Counted from the stretch's first letter, positions 1 through 9,312 are shown. The stretch is DNA of 64,000 nucleotides from Selenomonas sp. oral taxon 920 (GCF_001717585.1 NZ_CP017042.1:1573001-1637000); one strand, 5' to 3'. Notes: a model not told the origin generated them from the sequence alone. Numbers and translations: made by a program.

Positions 1-445
1 ATTCCTTCAATTTCGTATGCCACATCAGGATCGCGTCCTCGTCATTGTCCTGATAGTATTTCTTGCGCACACCGATTGCTGCAAAGCCCAGCCCCTCATA
101 GAGGCGCAGCGCAGACGTATTCGACGGACGCACCTCGAGTGTCATGCGCTCCGCACCGCGCGCAGCCGCCGCACACATCAGCCGCGTCATGAGATCTTTC
201 CCAAGCCCTCTGCCGCGCTGTGCGGAAGTCAGCGCGATATTCGTCACCTGCGCCTCCTCGAACGAGATCCAGCAGCCGCCAAAGCCGATGATTTCCGCAT
301 CCTCGAGCGCAACGATATAGCAGGCAAAGTCATTCGACGCCTCGCGCCAGAAATCTTCACGCGACCACGGTGTCGGGAAACTCTCACGCTCGACGGCAGC
401 CACGGCCTCTGCGTCTTCCGGCAACAGTGTACGAAAGTGAATCAC
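1..445 (-). CDS. rimI: Ribosomal protein S18 alanine N-acetyltransferase (RimI), 3' end cut by window edge
   Basis: GNAT-family acetyltransferase, expected to acetylate the N-terminal alanine of ribosomal protein S18. The translation from a GTG at 445 begins VIHFRTLLPEDAEAV and shows the GNAT core: the acetyl-CoA loop QRGRGLGKDLM and the late RPSNTSALRLYEGLGF motif typical of RimI. The GTG overlaps the tsaB stop as GTGA, so the two genes are translationally coupled. The frame is still open at base 1; about 147 codons are visible and the family is about 150 residues, so little is missing. The tsaE-tsaB-rimI order is a standard Firmicute arrangement and is usually followed by tsaD, which would lie outside the window. 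Confidence 0.9.
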   Translation of the reverse strand, partial: MIHFRTLLPEDAEAVAAVERESFPTPWSREDFWREASNDFACYIVALEDAEIIGFGGCWISFEEAQVTNIALTSAQRGRGLGKDLMTRLMCAAAARGAERMTLEVRPSNTSALRLYEGLGFAAIGVRKKYYQDNDEDAILMWHTKLKE

Positions 446-1161
446 TGCGCTCTCTCCGTACCATGCCGCTTCTCCCAGAGCACCTCTGCCTCACTGCGGC
501 GCAGGTAGAGCGGTGCAACGGTCACGGGATCGTCCATCTCCCCGCGTGCAAACCGCGTGAGTGCCGCGAGCCCTACACACGCCGCACGCGGCATCCGCGC
601 ATGAATCGGAGCAAGGCGCACATTTGCCGGAAGTGCGAGCGTCGTTTTCTTCTGCATGGCATCGCCGAGCAAAATCACAGGCTGCTCTGCATTCTCCAAT
701 CCCGCGATGACCTCCGTCAGAGGAAGGATGGAGAGTACATGCGTCTCTCTTAGGTGCAATCCATCCAGCCCGGCCTCCCACATGAATTCCTGCGCATAGA
801 CATTTCCTTTCTGCGCGTCCATCATAGGAACGAGGCGCACACCCTCACAGATATAGTGATGGGCAAGCGCCTCGAGTGTCGGTACTACGATGAGGGGAAT
901 GTGCAGGGCGTACGCCATCATCTTTGCCGACGCAAGTCCGATGCGCAGCCCCGTGAACGAGCCGGGACCGATGCTGACGGCGATTCCCTCAAGTTCAGAT
1001 TTTTCCACACGCGCCATACGGAGTGCCGTCTCGATGTGCGGCATCAGCGTCTCCGAGTGCGTCAGTGCTCCCTGCATGCTGATCTCTGCCGCAACGCGCT
1101 CCGCCGACAGAACGGCAACACTCGAGACCTGCGAGGAGGTATCAATGCTCAGGATTGACAA
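442..1161 (-). CDS. tsaB: tRNA threonylcarbamoyladenosine biosynthesis protein TsaB
   Basis: Partner and scaffold for TsaD in making t6A37 on ANN-decoding tRNAs. The 239-residue length fits the family. The N-terminus MSILSIDTSSQVSSVAV is the ASKHA phosphate-1 region, and IGPGSFTGLRIGLASAK near residues 65-80 is the TsaB hallmark. The start is a TTG at 1161 preceded by GGAGGAG; no better ATG exists. It overlaps the 3' end of tsaE by 20 bases and rimI by 4, so the three form one operon read from the promoter at 1662-1690. Confidence 0.93.
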   Translation of the reverse strand: MSILSIDTSSQVSSVAVLSAERVAAEISMQGALTHSETLMPHIETALRMARVEKSELEGIAVSIGPGSFTGLRIGLASAKMMAYALHIPLIVVPTLEALAHHYICEGVRLVPMMDAQKGNVYAQEFMWEAGLDGLHLRETHVLSILPLTEVIAGLENAEQPVILLGDAMQKKTTLALPANVRLAPIHARMPRAACVGLAALTRFARGEMDDPVTVAPLYLRRSEAEVLWEKRHGTERAQ

Positions 1162-1618
1162 TATCGCTCAACTCCTCCAAGAGAGCCGTACTCAACTCCC
1201 CTTCGGCGGCAAAGGTGAACTGCCGCTCCTCCCCGTCCAGTGCCGCGATGTTCACCTGCACGCGATCCTCAGGCATCGCATCGGGAAATTTCTCCGCCCA
1301 CTCGATCAGAACAATGCCCTCCGTCGCCTCAACGTACTCATAGAAGCCGATGTCTTCCAGTTCCTCCTCGGATTCGATTCGATAGAGGTCAAAATGCACA
1401 ATGGGACATGCCGCCTCATAGATGTTCATGAGGTTGAACGTTGGGCTCGTCACATCGCTCTCCACGCCTAGCGTCCGCGCAAGCGCACGCACAAAGAGCG
1501 TCTTGCCCACCCCAAGCTCCCCGTCGAGGCAGATAACTGTTCCCTCGTGGATGATTTTACCGATCGTTCCCGCTAAATGCGCAGTCTCCTCGGGAGAATG
1601 CGTGATACAGGTGAGCAT
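1142..1618 (-). CDS. tsaE: tRNA threonylcarbamoyladenosine biosynthesis ATPase TsaE
   Basis: Small P-loop ATPase that drives the TsaB-TsaD-TsaE cycle of t6A synthesis. The Walker A motif GELGVGKT lies near residues 36-43, followed by SPTFNLMNIYE and the HFDLYRIESEEELEDIGF segment diagnostic for TsaE; LIEWAEKFP is also conserved. At 158 residues it has normal length. ATG at 1618 follows AAGGGGATAGAAT. It is the first gene of the tsaE-tsaB-rimI operon. Confidence 0.94.
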   Translation of the reverse strand: MLTCITHSPEETAHLAGTIGKIIHEGTVICLDGELGVGKTLFVRALARTLGVESDVTSPTFNLMNIYEAACPIVHFDLYRIESEEELEDIGFYEYVEATEGIVLIEWAEKFPDAMPEDRVQVNIAALDGEERQFTFAAEGELSTALLEELSDIVNPEH

Positions 1619-1661
1619 ATTCTATCCCCTTATGCGTGAAAAAAATAGAAACTTTTGGTAC

Positions 1662-1690
1662 ATTATAACATGTTACAAGGTTTTCCGCAA
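1662..1690 (-). promoter_or_regulatory. Sigma-A-type promoter of tsaE operon
   Basis: Read on the minus strand: -35 TTGCGG at 1690-1685, 17-base spacer, -10 TATAAT at 1667-1662. It begins immediately downstream of the rimM terminator, about 45 bases before the tsaE start codon. Confidence 0.65.
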
Positions 1691-1695
1691 AGAAA

Positions 1696-1729
1696 AAGCG
1701 GAGCGGAGAGATGTTCTCCCCGTCCGCTT
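1696..1729 (-). terminator. Rho-independent terminator after rimM
   Basis: Inverted repeat AAGCGGA/TCCGCTT with an inner GAGA/TCTC stem, followed on the minus strand by a T-rich tract. It overlaps the rimM stop codon and closes the SRP/16S-maturation operon. Confidence 0.75.
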
Positions 1730-2237
1730 ACTGTGGGAATCGTACTGTCATGCGCCCGCCCGGCACATCGATCTCGCGTACAACCGCACGCAGGGCTGGA
1801 ATGAGAATTTCGCGCCCATCCTCACTGCGCACGGCATAGACATCGTTGCTGCCCGTACGGAGAACATTCTCGACCGTGCCGAGCTCATTGTCCTCCTCAT
1901 CGTACACCGTCAGCCCCACGATATCAAAGACGTAGTACTCGCCCTCATCGAGCGGTGCCGCCTCTGCGCGTGCGACCGTGAGCAGCCGCCCCGTAAGTTT
2001 CTGCGCGTCCTCGCGGACAGCGTACTCACGGAAACGCATGAGAAAGTTCTTCCCCTGCGGCTTGACGCTCTCGATGTGCAGCAGCTCATCGCCGACCATA
2101 ACCTCGCGCAGCGCAGGAAAACGCTCGGGAAAGTCCGTCAGCGGAATGATTCGCAGCTCGCCGTGAATCCCGTGCGCCGCACCGACGCGTCCGATGACGA
2201 TCCGCTCATTGCCTGCATCAGGAACGGATGGCGACAA
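1728..2237 (-). CDS. rimM: 16S rRNA processing protein RimM
   Basis: Ribosome maturation factor that binds S19 and helps 30S head assembly. It has the N-terminal RimM beta barrel (IVIGRVGAAHGIHGELRI) and a C-terminal PRC-barrel (EYYVFDIVGLTVYDEE, then AVVREIDVPGGRMTV). Two starts are possible: an ATG at 2246, which abuts the GGTGGAGG sequence with no spacing, and a TTG at 2237 lying 9 bases after GGAGG. The TTG is preferred on spacing. The gene overlaps the end of ylqD. In Bacillus trmD and rplS follow rimM; here a terminator follows instead. Confidence 0.93.
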   Translation of the reverse strand: MSPSVPDAGNERIVIGRVGAAHGIHGELRIIPLTDFPERFPALREVMVGDELLHIESVKPQGKNFLMRFREYAVREDAQKLTGRLLTVARAEAAPLDEGEYYVFDIVGLTVYDEEDNELGTVENVLRTGSNDVYAVRSEDGREILIPALRAVVREIDVPGGRMTVRFPQ

Positions 2238-2628
2238 TCTTGTCATCCTCCACCAGAATCTCGACGTTCATGAGCTCGCGCATATCGTCGCCGACCTTCG
2301 CCTTGACGAGACGCTCAAGCGTGCCCTGCACGATTTCCGCACCCTCGACGAACTTCTGCAGCTCCTCGCGGTGTGCCGTCGTCTCCTCGATGTAGTCGAG
2401 ACGACGCTGACGCTCCTGACGGATCGCGTTGATGTGCTGGATCGCCTGCGGCGTCAGCTCGCCCTGCTCCGCCTCCTGCATGACGCGCTTCTCCTGGATG
2501 CCGAGCTGCTGCACCTCGAGCTCCGCACGGCTGAGACCTTCCTCCATCTCCTTGAGCATCTTTGCGCGCAGCTTCTCCGTCAGCTTTGCCTTGACGGTGA
2601 CAGGCACCTTCATTGTGATTGTATCCAC
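2218..2628 (-). CDS. ylqD: YlqD family protein
   Basis: Conserved Firmicute protein of unknown biochemical role, 136 residues. The sequence is highly charged and mostly helical; a long predicted coiled coil runs from about residue 20 to 95 (KLTEKLRAKMLKEMEEGL, then QERQRRLDYIEE). The C-terminus is a short beta segment, VEILVEDDKIVAI. Identification rests on this build and on its position between khpA and rimM, exactly as in Bacillus. The start is GTG at 2628, with GGAG nine bases upstream. It shares its last bases with rimM. Confidence 0.8.
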   Translation of the reverse strand: MDTITMKVPVTVKAKLTEKLRAKMLKEMEEGLSRAELEVQQLGIQEKRVMQEAEQGELTPQAIQHINAIRQERQRRLDYIEETTAHREELQKFVEGAEIVQGTLERLVKAKVGDDMRELMNVEILVEDDKIVAIRS

Positions 2629-2696
2629 TCTGTATTTCTCCTATTGCAACAAATATGCAAAAACGGCGACCGTCCGAGACGCACGCCGTTTGCACA

Positions 2697-2924
2697 TCAG
2701 CCGATCTCGACCGTTGCCCTCTTATTCTCCTTCGTCGCGGCAGCCTTGACAACACTGCGCAGCGCTTTTGCGATGCGCCCCTGCTTGCCGATGACCTTAC
2801 CCATGTCATCCTCTGCCACACGAAGTCTCAATATGATCTCCTGATCATCCTGCGTTTCGTCAACGACGACAGCTTCCGGATGATCGACCAAGGATTTTGC
2901 GATAACCTCGACTATCTCTTTCAC
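2697..2924 (-). CDS. khpA: KH-domain RNA-binding protein KhpA (YlqC)
   Basis: Single KH domain, 75 residues, RNA chaperone of the KhpA family that pairs with KhpB/Jag in cell-division and elongation control. The GxxG-type loop VIGKQGRIAKALRSVVKAAA is typical. The start is GTG at 2924 behind GGAGAG. It sits between rpsP and ylqD in the conserved SRP operon; the 68-base gap to ylqD carries no clear hairpin. Confidence 0.92.
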   Translation of the reverse strand: MKEIVEVIAKSLVDHPEAVVVDETQDDQEIILRLRVAEDDMGKVIGKQGRIAKALRSVVKAAATKENKRATVEIG

Positions 2925-3007
2925 GCCGGTCGTCTCTCCTCATCGCAATACGCACGCCGCGAGAGCTCACCGAAATGGTGGAGTCCCCCGCGCACGCACT
3001 GTATTTG

Positions 3008-3283
3008 TCAGTCCTTCTGACGCTTTGCCTCGGCGAATTTCGCCATCGTACCGTTCTTGCTCAGGAGGTTCCTGACCGTGTCGGTCGGCTGTGCGCCCTT
3101 CTTCATCCAGTCGATTGCCTTCTCCTCGTCAATGCTGACGACAGCGGGCTGCTTCGACGGATCGTAGTTTCCAAGGATCTCGATGAATCGACCGTCACGC
3201 GGTGCACGCGAGTCGGCGACCACAATGCGATAAAAGGGATTCTTCTTCGCACCCATGCGGTTCAAACGAATCTTGACTGCCAT
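3008..3283 (-). CDS. rpsP: 30S ribosomal protein S16
   Basis: Ribosomal protein bS16, 91 residues. The N-terminus [20 protein letters not shown] and the following [22 protein letters not shown] are essentially family consensus. ATG follows AAAGGTGGTG. It lies downstream of ffh with a 39-base gap. Confidence 0.98.
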   Translation of the reverse strand: MAVKIRLNRMGAKKNPFYRIVVADSRAPRDGRFIEILGNYDPSKQPAVVSIDEEKAIDWMKKGAQPTDTVRNLLSKNGTMAKFAEAKRQKD

Positions 3284-3322
3284 AATTTCACCACCTTTCG
3301 TTGTGTGTTATTTACTGTGTAT

Positions 3323-4699
3323 TTATTTGAAGAATGGCATCTTCGGAAGCCCCATACCACCGAGTGACGGCATGGAGGGCATTCCGCCCTTGCCCTTCAT
3401 CTTCTTCATTTTCTTCATCATCTTGCGCATCTCGCCAAACTGCTTGAGCAGCTTATTGACATCCTGCACGCGTGTTCCGCTGCCCGCAGCGATGCGCTTG
3501 CGGCGGCTGCCGTTGATGATCGTGATATCCGCACGCTCCTTCGGTGTCATCGCACGGATAATTGCCTCAAGCTGACGCATCTCCTTGCCGTCGAGATCAA
3601 GCTCCTGATCGCCGAGCTTCTTCTTGAGATTGCCCATCCCCGGAATCATGCCGAGGATGCTATTCAGCGATCCGAGCTTCTTCACCTGCTGCAGCTGATC
3701 GAGGAAGTCGTCGAGTGTGAAGTCATTCTTGCGAAGCTTCGCCTCCATCTTCTTCGCGTTTTCGAGGTCGAAGTTCTCCTGTGCCTTCTCCACGAGGGAG
3801 AGCACGTCCCCCATGCCGAGAATGCGTGATGCCATGCGGTCAGGATGGAACACCTCAAGCGGCTCGAGCTTCTCGCCCATGCCGACGAACTTCACGGGAC
3901 AGCCCGTGACCGCCTTGATCGAGAGTGCGGCACCGCCGCGTGCATCGCCGTCGAGCTTCGTCATGATGACGCCGTCCAGCCCGAGCGATTCATCAAAGGA
4001 CTGTGCGACGTTGACGGCTTCCTGTCCCGTCATGGCATCGACGACAAGCAGGATCTCGTGCGGCTTTACCGCCGCCTTGATGTCGCGCAGCTCCTGCATC
4101 AGCGTTTCGTCGATCTGCAAACGTCCTGCCGTATCGATGATGACGACATCGTTCGCATGCGAGGCAGAATGTCCGATTGCCGCGCGCGCAATGGCGACGG
4201 CATCCTCCTGTCCCTGCGAGAACACGGGCACTTCGACCTTTTCGCCGATCACTTCGAGCTGCTTGATCGCAGCGGGACGATAGATGTCGTCCGCGACGAG
4301 CAGCGGGCGTTTGCCCTGCTTCTTGAGCATGAGCGCGAGTTTGCCCGCCGATGTGGTCTTACCCGAGCCTTGGAGGCCGACGAGCATGATGACGGTCGGC
4401 GGGTTCGGACTGATGTTGAGACGACTCTCCGTCCCGCCCATCAGCGCGGTCAGTTCCTCGTCAACGATCTTGATGACCGCCTGTGCCGCCGTGAGTGTGT
4501 CGAGCACCTCCTGCCCAACGGCACGCTCCTTCACGCGCTTGACGAAGTCCTTGACGACCTTGAAGTTCACGTCTGCTTCGAGGAGTGCCATCCGCACCTC
4601 GCGCATGGCATCGCTCACATCGTCCTCGGTCAGCTTTCCATGTCCGCGCAGCTTCTTGAAGATCCCCTGCAAACGATCGGACAGATTCTCAAAGATCAT
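3323..4699 (-). CDS. ffh: Signal recognition particle GTPase Ffh
   Basis: SRP54/Ffh, which binds signal peptides and 4.5S/6S RNA and delivers ribosomes to FtsY. Its 458 residues show the N helical bundle (MIFENLSDRLQGIFKKLRG), the G domain with P loop GLQGSGKTTSAGKLA, DTAGRLQIDE and TKLDGDARGGAALS, and the methionine-rich M domain ending GMGLPKMPFFK. RNA-binding SGSGTRV is represented by AAGSGTRVQDV. It overlaps the ylxM stop as ATGA. Confidence 0.98.
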   Translation of the reverse strand: MIFENLSDRLQGIFKKLRGHGKLTEDDVSDAMREVRMALLEADVNFKVVKDFVKRVKERAVGQEVLDTLTAAQAVIKIVDEELTALMGGTESRLNISPNPPTVIMLVGLQGSGKTTSAGKLALMLKKQGKRPLLVADDIYRPAAIKQLEVIGEKVEVPVFSQGQEDAVAIARAAIGHSASHANDVVIIDTAGRLQIDETLMQELRDIKAAVKPHEILLVVDAMTGQEAVNVAQSFDESLGLDGVIMTKLDGDARGGAALSIKAVTGCPVKFVGMGEKLEPLEVFHPDRMASRILGMGDVLSLVEKAQENFDLENAKKMEAKLRKNDFTLDDFLDQLQQVKKLGSLNSILGMIPGMGNLKKKLGDQELDLDGKEMRQLEAIIRAMTPKERADITIINGSRRKRIAAGSGTRVQDVNKLLKQFGEMRKMMKKMKKMKGKGGMPSMPSLGGMGLPKMPFFK

Positions 4700-5061
4700 T
4701 CTCCCACCTCCTTCGTATCATCCTGTGATGTGTATTGTTCCAGTTCGTCCGCGATGCGCCGCACATCGGCGGACGCAATCGGTTCTCTGAGTGCACGCAG
4801 CTCTGCACAGATCGCAGTAAGTGCGTGCTCCTGCGCCTGTTGACGCGCGAGGAGTCCGAGTGTCTCCTCCATCTCCGTGAGCGCACGCTCTGCGCGGCGA
4901 ATATTGTCATGCGCCGCCTGCCGCGTGATGCCCAGCTCCTCGCCGATCTCCGCGAGGGAAAAGTCCTCTGCGATGTGCAGACGCAGACACTCGCGCTGCT
5001 TTCCCGTGAGAAGTCCTCCATAGAGGTCATACAGCCGTGCGAGCTCGTAAAGTCGCTCCAT
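4696..5061 (-). CDS. ylxM: UPF0122 / YlxM-family SRP-operon DNA-binding protein
   Basis: Small sigma-70 region-4-like helix-turn-helix protein encoded ahead of ffh in Firmicutes and implicated in SRP function. The start MERLYELARLYDLYGGLLT and the HTH stretch LAEIGEELGITRQAAHDNI are family consensus. The start at 5061 is preferred over an upstream GTG because AGGTG precedes it at good spacing. It is the first gene of the operon and overlaps ffh by four bases. The C-terminal third is variable and acidic. Confidence 0.93.
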   Translation of the reverse strand: MERLYELARLYDLYGGLLTGKQRECLRLHIAEDFSLAEIGEELGITRQAAHDNIRRAERALTEMEETLGLLARQQAQEHALTAICAELRALREPIASADVRRIADELEQYTSQDDTKEVGE

Positions 5062-5091
5062 GCACATCACCTGTTTCTAAACACTGGTGGA

Positions 5092-5120
5092 ATTATAGCG
5101 ACAAACGAAGAGCCTGTCAA
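5092..5120 (-). promoter_or_regulatory. Promoter of ylxM-ffh operon, -35 inside terminator arm
   Basis: On the minus strand: -35 TTGACA at 5120-5115, a 17-base spacer, -10 TATAAT at 5097-5092. The consensus match is nearly perfect. The -35 hexamer is part of the 3' arm of the terminator hairpin of the upstream gene, so termination and initiation share DNA. Confidence 0.85.
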
Positions 5121-5142
5121 GTATTTTTCTTGACAGGCTCTT
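5108..5142 (-). terminator. Terminator-like hairpin between the DUF438 gene and ylxM
   Basis: Perfect 14-bp stem AAGAGCCTGTCAAG/CTTGACAGGCTCTT with a 7-base loop. It lies between the end of the DUF438 gene (5155) and the ylxM start, and overlaps the ylxM promoter. Confidence 0.8.
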
Positions 5143-5154
5143 TTATCTTGTCTC

Positions 5155-6600
5155 TTAGCGACGGAATTTTTCCAGCGGCTCTGCGTGGTCGGTCACGAAC
5201 TCGACCGTGCCGATGTACGCGCCCGCCGCATCGTACATTGCCTGATAGTGCACGCGGATCGGACGCTCGCGGATGTAGCGGTGCACGATCATCTGCGTGC
5301 GCTTCTTCGCCTTGAAGTCCGCGATCAGATTCCGCACCACGGGGATGATCTCGGGCGGGTGGCAGTTCATCACGTCGCGCCCGAGTGCGGACAGCGGACG
5401 CGTGAACACCTGCCCCTCGTTTGTGAAGAAGCGGACGACATCATCCTTGTCGATAAACGTGATATCCACGGGCAGCAGCTGAAGAATCGTTGTCAGCTGC
5501 TCCATCGAGAGCTCACCGGTCGGAAACTGGAGCTTCCCGCCCACCTGAGACTGTGCGAGACGCGCTGCCTCCTGATCGAGCCACGGCTGCGCCTCTGCCC
5601 ACGCGGGAATCGGAACGCCGAACGAGATGCCCATGTCCGGCAGATCGTGATAGCAGCGATACCATTCCATCTGCGTGAAATAGCGCAGGCTGAGCGGGAA
5701 GAGAATCTTCTCCTCCTTAAAGATCATTTCACGTACGCGCTGCGTGAGTGCACGGATCCGTGCCTCATACATGGGCAGCGTCTCTTCGTCCGCCTTGAGC
5801 GCCTTGATAATCATGGCGAGCTCGCGCTTCATCTCATCGTCGATGCCCCACATGACCTGCGAGGGTCCCGTGACACCGTAATCGTAGAGAATCGGCATCA
5901 GCAGTTCTTCCTTCTTGATGTAGTGGGAGCGCACATCACCGAGCGCGAGAATGTGCTGGAGCATGACATCCGTACGCTTTGCGCCGTCCAGTTCGCCCTC
6001 AATCGTGTCGAGCAGCGCGTCGAGTGCCGCATTCTCCGCACGCAGGATCGTGAGCGGATGCCCCTCGGGCAGCGCGTCGATGTCGTCGGGATTCACCGAT
6101 GCCGCCTGTGCGTGAATCTCGTCATGCGAGAGCGCCCCCGGCGGCGGTTCGCTCGCCACGCCGTGAAAGAGCGCCGAATGCACATCGCAGAGACGCTGCA
6201 CCTCACTGACAGGCATGCCCTCCTTGATGAGGGTCTGCTCCGCCGTCATGATCTCCTGTGCGTCAACGTGACTGAACTCCTCCACGAAGTCCTTGCGGAC
6301 GGAGTCGAGATCCTCACCACCCGACAGGCGTTCGATGAAGTTCCGAATGCGCCCCTGCCGCGACTGCGCATCATCACTGATGACCTGATATCCACGCTCC
6401 TCGAACGCCGCGATGACCTTCGAGAGCTCGATCCCCTTCACCGCCGCGCCGCGCGGAATTGTCATGATACGCCCCATCACATTCAGTGCGACGGGATTTG
6501 TAATCTCCTTAAAGCCGATCCCCGCCATGATCTCACTGACTTCGGGATTCTCCTCCACCAACTCGGCGACCGTCTTTTTCAGATCCAGTATCTTCTCCAT
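5155..6600 (-). CDS. DUF1858/DUF438 hemerythrin-like PAS protein
   Basis: A 481-residue cytosolic protein. An N-terminal DUF1858-like segment (EKILDLKKTVAELVEENPEV) is followed by a DUF438 region (near 70-140, FIERLSGGEDLDSVRKDF), a hemerythrin-like HHE helical domain (near 150-330; EGHPLTILRAEN, then HYIKKEELLMPIL and EEKILFPLSLRYF), and a C-terminal PAS domain (near 365-475, LLPVDITFIDKDDVVRFF). Family members are thought to sense or handle NO, O2 or a metal centre; the ligand here is unknown. Start M at 6600 follows AAAGGAGC; an earlier in-frame start lacks a site. It is monocistronic, bounded by terminators on both sides. Confidence 0.85.
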   Translation of the reverse strand: MEKILDLKKTVAELVEENPEVSEIMAGIGFKEITNPVALNVMGRIMTIPRGAAVKGIELSKVIAAFEERGYQVISDDAQSRQGRIRNFIERLSGGEDLDSVRKDFVEEFSHVDAQEIMTAEQTLIKEGMPVSEVQRLCDVHSALFHGVASEPPPGALSHDEIHAQAASVNPDDIDALPEGHPLTILRAENAALDALLDTIEGELDGAKRTDVMLQHILALGDVRSHYIKKEELLMPILYDYGVTGPSQVMWGIDDEMKRELAMIIKALKADEETLPMYEARIRALTQRVREMIFKEEKILFPLSLRYFTQMEWYRCYHDLPDMGISFGVPIPAWAEAQPWLDQEAARLAQSQVGGKLQFPTGELSMEQLTTILQLLPVDITFIDKDDVVRFFTNEGQVFTRPLSALGRDVMNCHPPEIIPVVRNLIADFKAKKRTQMIVHRYIRERPIRVHYQAMYDAAGAYIGTVEFVTDHAEPLEKFRR

Positions 6601-6706
6601 CGTCAAAGCTCCTTTATATATCAAATGCTCTTTGTCATCTCTGTGTGACGATTATAACGCAGGTCAGTGAAGAAAGGCTGTAACCTTTGGTACGAAACAA
6701 AGAAAA

Positions 6707-6730
6707 AGACTGCCCCGAAAAGAGCAGTCT
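6707..6730 (-). terminator. Terminator of clpB
   Basis: AGACTGC/GCAGTCT stem with a 10-base loop, followed on the minus strand by TTTTTC. It lies just after the clpB stop codon. Confidence 0.8.
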
Positions 6731-6738
6731 CAAGATAT

Positions 6739-9312
6739 TTAGAGGGTCTTAAACGTAAACTCCGTTCCGTCGAAGCCAAGCTCCACAGTGTCACCACCGC
6801 GCACCGCGCCCGCAATAATCTTCTTCGAGAGCGAGGTCTCGACTGTGTGCGTCAGCAATCGACGCAGCGGACGCGCGCCGAAGTCGGGGTCGAAGCCCTC
6901 GTCCGCAAGTGCCGTAATCGCCGCATCGTCCCACGTCAGCTGAATATCCGCCTGACGCTCAAGACGCTTGCTGAGCGCCGCGAGCATGATTGCCGCGATG
7001 CGCTTCACATCGTCCTTCGTGAGCGCCTTGAACACGATCGTATCGTCCACGCGGTTCAGGAACTCGGGACGGAAATACTCCTTGAGCAGTGCGCGCACCG
7101 CTGTCTCCGCCTCCGCATAGTCCTTGCTCAGGATCTCGTGCGAGCCGAGATTGCTCGTCATGATGATGACGGTGTTCTTGAAGTTCACGACGCGCCCCTT
7201 GCCGTCCGTCAGACGCCCATCGTCGAGAATCTGCAGCAGCACGTTGAACACGTCGCGATGTGCCTTCTCAATCTCGTCGAGCAGGATCACGCTGTACGGG
7301 CGGCGGCGCACCGCTTCCGTCAGCTGCCCGCCCTCATCATAGCCGACATAGCCCGGAGGCGCGCCGATGAGACGCGAGACGCTGTGCTTCTCCATGTACT
7401 CGCTCATGTCAATGCGGATCATGCTCCGCTCATCGTCAAAGAGCGATTCGGCAAGGGTCTTTGCAAGCTCGGTCTTGCCCACGCCCGTGGGACCGAGGAA
7501 GATAAACGAGCCGATCGGACGGTTCGGATCCTTGATGCCCGCACGCGCACGCAGGATTGCCTCACTGACGGCGGTCACCGCCTCGTCCTGTCCGACAACG
7601 CGCTCGTGCAGCACCTCCTCAAGGCGGAGCAGCTTCTCGCGTTCGCCCGTCATCATCTTTGTCACGGGGATGCCCGTCCAACGGCTGACAACACGCGCGA
7701 TGTCCTCCTCACCGACCTCCTCCTTGAGCATCCGCTCACCGTCCGCCTTCGCGGCAATCGCCGCCTCCTCTTCCGCGAGCTTCTTCTCGAGTTCCGGCAT
7801 TTTGCCGTATTTCAGCTCCGAGGCGCGTGCGAGGTTCTGGGCACGCTCCGCCGCCTCCATCTCGCCGCGCAGCTCATCCATCTCCTTCTTGATGGCACGC
7901 ACGCGCAGGATCGCCTGCGTCTCACTCTCCCATTTTGCTTGGAGTTTCGCTTCCTCGGCGTGCAGCTGCTCCTTCTCTGCAACAAGAGCGGCGAGTTTTT
8001 CCTTCGATGCCTCGTCCGTCTCCTTTTTCAGTGCCTCCTCCTCGATGTCGAGCTGGAGGATCTTGCGCCGAATCTCGTCGAGCGGTGCGGGCATGGACTC
8101 GATCTCCGTGCGCAGCTTTGCCGCCGCCTCGTCGACGAGGTCGATTGCCTTGTCCGGCAAGAAACGGTCGGAGATGTAGCGATCGGAGAGCGTCGCCGCC
8201 GCGACAAGTGCTGCATCGCGGATACGCACACCGTGATGCACCTCGTAACGCTCCTTCAGCCCACGCAGAATCGAGATCGTATCCTCCACGCTCGGCTCAC
8301 CGACCATGACGGGCTGGAAGCGTCGTTCGAGCGCCGTGTCCTTCTCGATGTACTTGCGGTACTCGTTCAGCGTTGTCGCACCGATGCAGCGCAGTTCACC
8401 GCGTGCGAGGAGGGGCTTCAACAGGTTGCCCGCATCCATCGCGCCCTCGGCTGCGCCCGCACCGACGACCGTATGCACCTCGTCGATGAAGAGCAGTATC
8501 TGCCCCTCGGACTTTGCGATCTCATTGAGCACACCCTTGAGTCGTTCCTCGAACTCACCGCGAAATTTCGCTCCCGCGACAAGTGCGCCCATGTCGAGCG
8601 AGTAGAGCGTCTTGTTCTTCAGCGACTCGGGCACATCCCCCGCCACGATGCGGCGGGCAAGCCCCTCGACAATCGCCGTCTTGCCGACACCCGGCTCACC
8701 GATGAGCACAGGGTTGTTCTTCGTACGGCGCGAGAGAATTTCAATCGAGCGGCGAATCTCCTCGTCGCGCCCGATCACGGGGTCGAGCTTGTTCGCACGC
8801 GCCGCCGCTGTCAGGTCACGCCCGTATTTCTCAAGCGATTGGTACCCCTCCTCGGGGTTGTCGCTCGTGACGTTCTGCTTGCGATGTTTCTGGATCGCGT
8901 CCTGCACGGCACTCTTCGTCAGCCGGAACTCGCGCGCAATCGCCTGCACCTCGTCGCTCCCGTCCGTAACGAGTGCGAGCAGCAGATGCTCGGTCGAGAC
9001 GTATTCGTCCTTCATCGACTTCGCCAGTTCCTCAGCACGCCCGAGCACGCGCACCATATCCATCCCCATGCCGAGACGATTCGTCCCGCGCACGCTTGGA
9101 ATGGAAGCAAGCTCCTTTTCGAGCCGTGCCTTGAGCAGAGGCAGATCAACACCGCAGACATCAAAGATGGTTGCGAGCAGTCCCTCCGGCTCCTTCGCGA
9201 GTGCGAGCAGCACATGTGTTGATGTAATTTCCTGATGGTAGCGCATCGCCGCGATCTGTTGTGCCGACTGCAGTGCCGCAAGCGTACGCGCTGTGTATTT
9301 ATCCTGTTCCAT
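6739..9312 (-). CDS. clpB: ATP-dependent disaggregase ClpB
   Basis: AAA+ hexameric disaggregase that works with DnaK. At 857 residues it has full length. Features in order: N domain ([15 protein letters not shown]); first AAA+ module with Walker [16 protein letters not shown] and Walker [10 protein letters not shown]; the long M-domain coiled coil (about residues 400-530), which separates ClpB from ClpC/ClpE; and second AAA+ with [12 protein letters not shown] and [10 protein letters not shown]. The start at 9312 follows GGAGGAATGCATT; a Met 6 codons upstream would overlap this site. The promoter lies in a large inverted repeat, suggesting stress control. Confidence 0.97.
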   Translation of the reverse strand: MEQDKYTARTLAALQSAQQIAAMRYHQEITSTHVLLALAKEPEGLLATIFDVCGVDLPLLKARLEKELASIPSVRGTNRLGMGMDMVRVLGRAEELAKSMKDEYVSTEHLLLALVTDGSDEVQAIAREFRLTKSAVQDAIQKHRKQNVTSDNPEEGYQSLEKYGRDLTAAARANKLDPVIGRDEEIRRSIEILSRRTKNNPVLIGEPGVGKTAIVEGLARRIVAGDVPESLKNKTLYSLDMGALVAGAKFRGEFEERLKGVLNEIAKSEGQILLFIDEVHTVVGAGAAEGAMDAGNLLKPLLARGELRCIGATTLNEYRKYIEKDTALERRFQPVMVGEPSVEDTISILRGLKERYEVHHGVRIRDAALVAAATLSDRYISDRFLPDKAIDLVDEAAAKLRTEIESMPAPLDEIRRKILQLDIEEEALKKETDEASKEKLAALVAEKEQLHAEEAKLQAKWESETQAILRVRAIKKEMDELRGEMEAAERAQNLARASELKYGKMPELEKKLAEEEAAIAAKADGERMLKEEVGEEDIARVVSRWTGIPVTKMMTGEREKLLRLEEVLHERVVGQDEAVTAVSEAILRARAGIKDPNRPIGSFIFLGPTGVGKTELAKTLAESLFDDERSMIRIDMSEYMEKHSVSRLIGAPPGYVGYDEGGQLTEAVRRRPYSVILLDEIEKAHRDVFNVLLQILDDGRLTDGKGRVVNFKNTVIIMTSNLGSHEILSKDYAEAETAVRALLKEYFRPEFLNRVDDTIVFKALTKDDVKRIAAIMLAALSKRLERQADIQLTWDDAAITALADEGFDPDFGARPLRRLLTHTVETSLSKKIIAGAVRGGDTVELGFDGTEFTFKTL

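Noticed and set aside
6667-9222. 851-codon plus-strand open frame
   Set aside because: Antisense shadow of clpB. It is Arg/His/Leu-rich as expected from the complement of GC-rich coding DNA, and has no domain motif.
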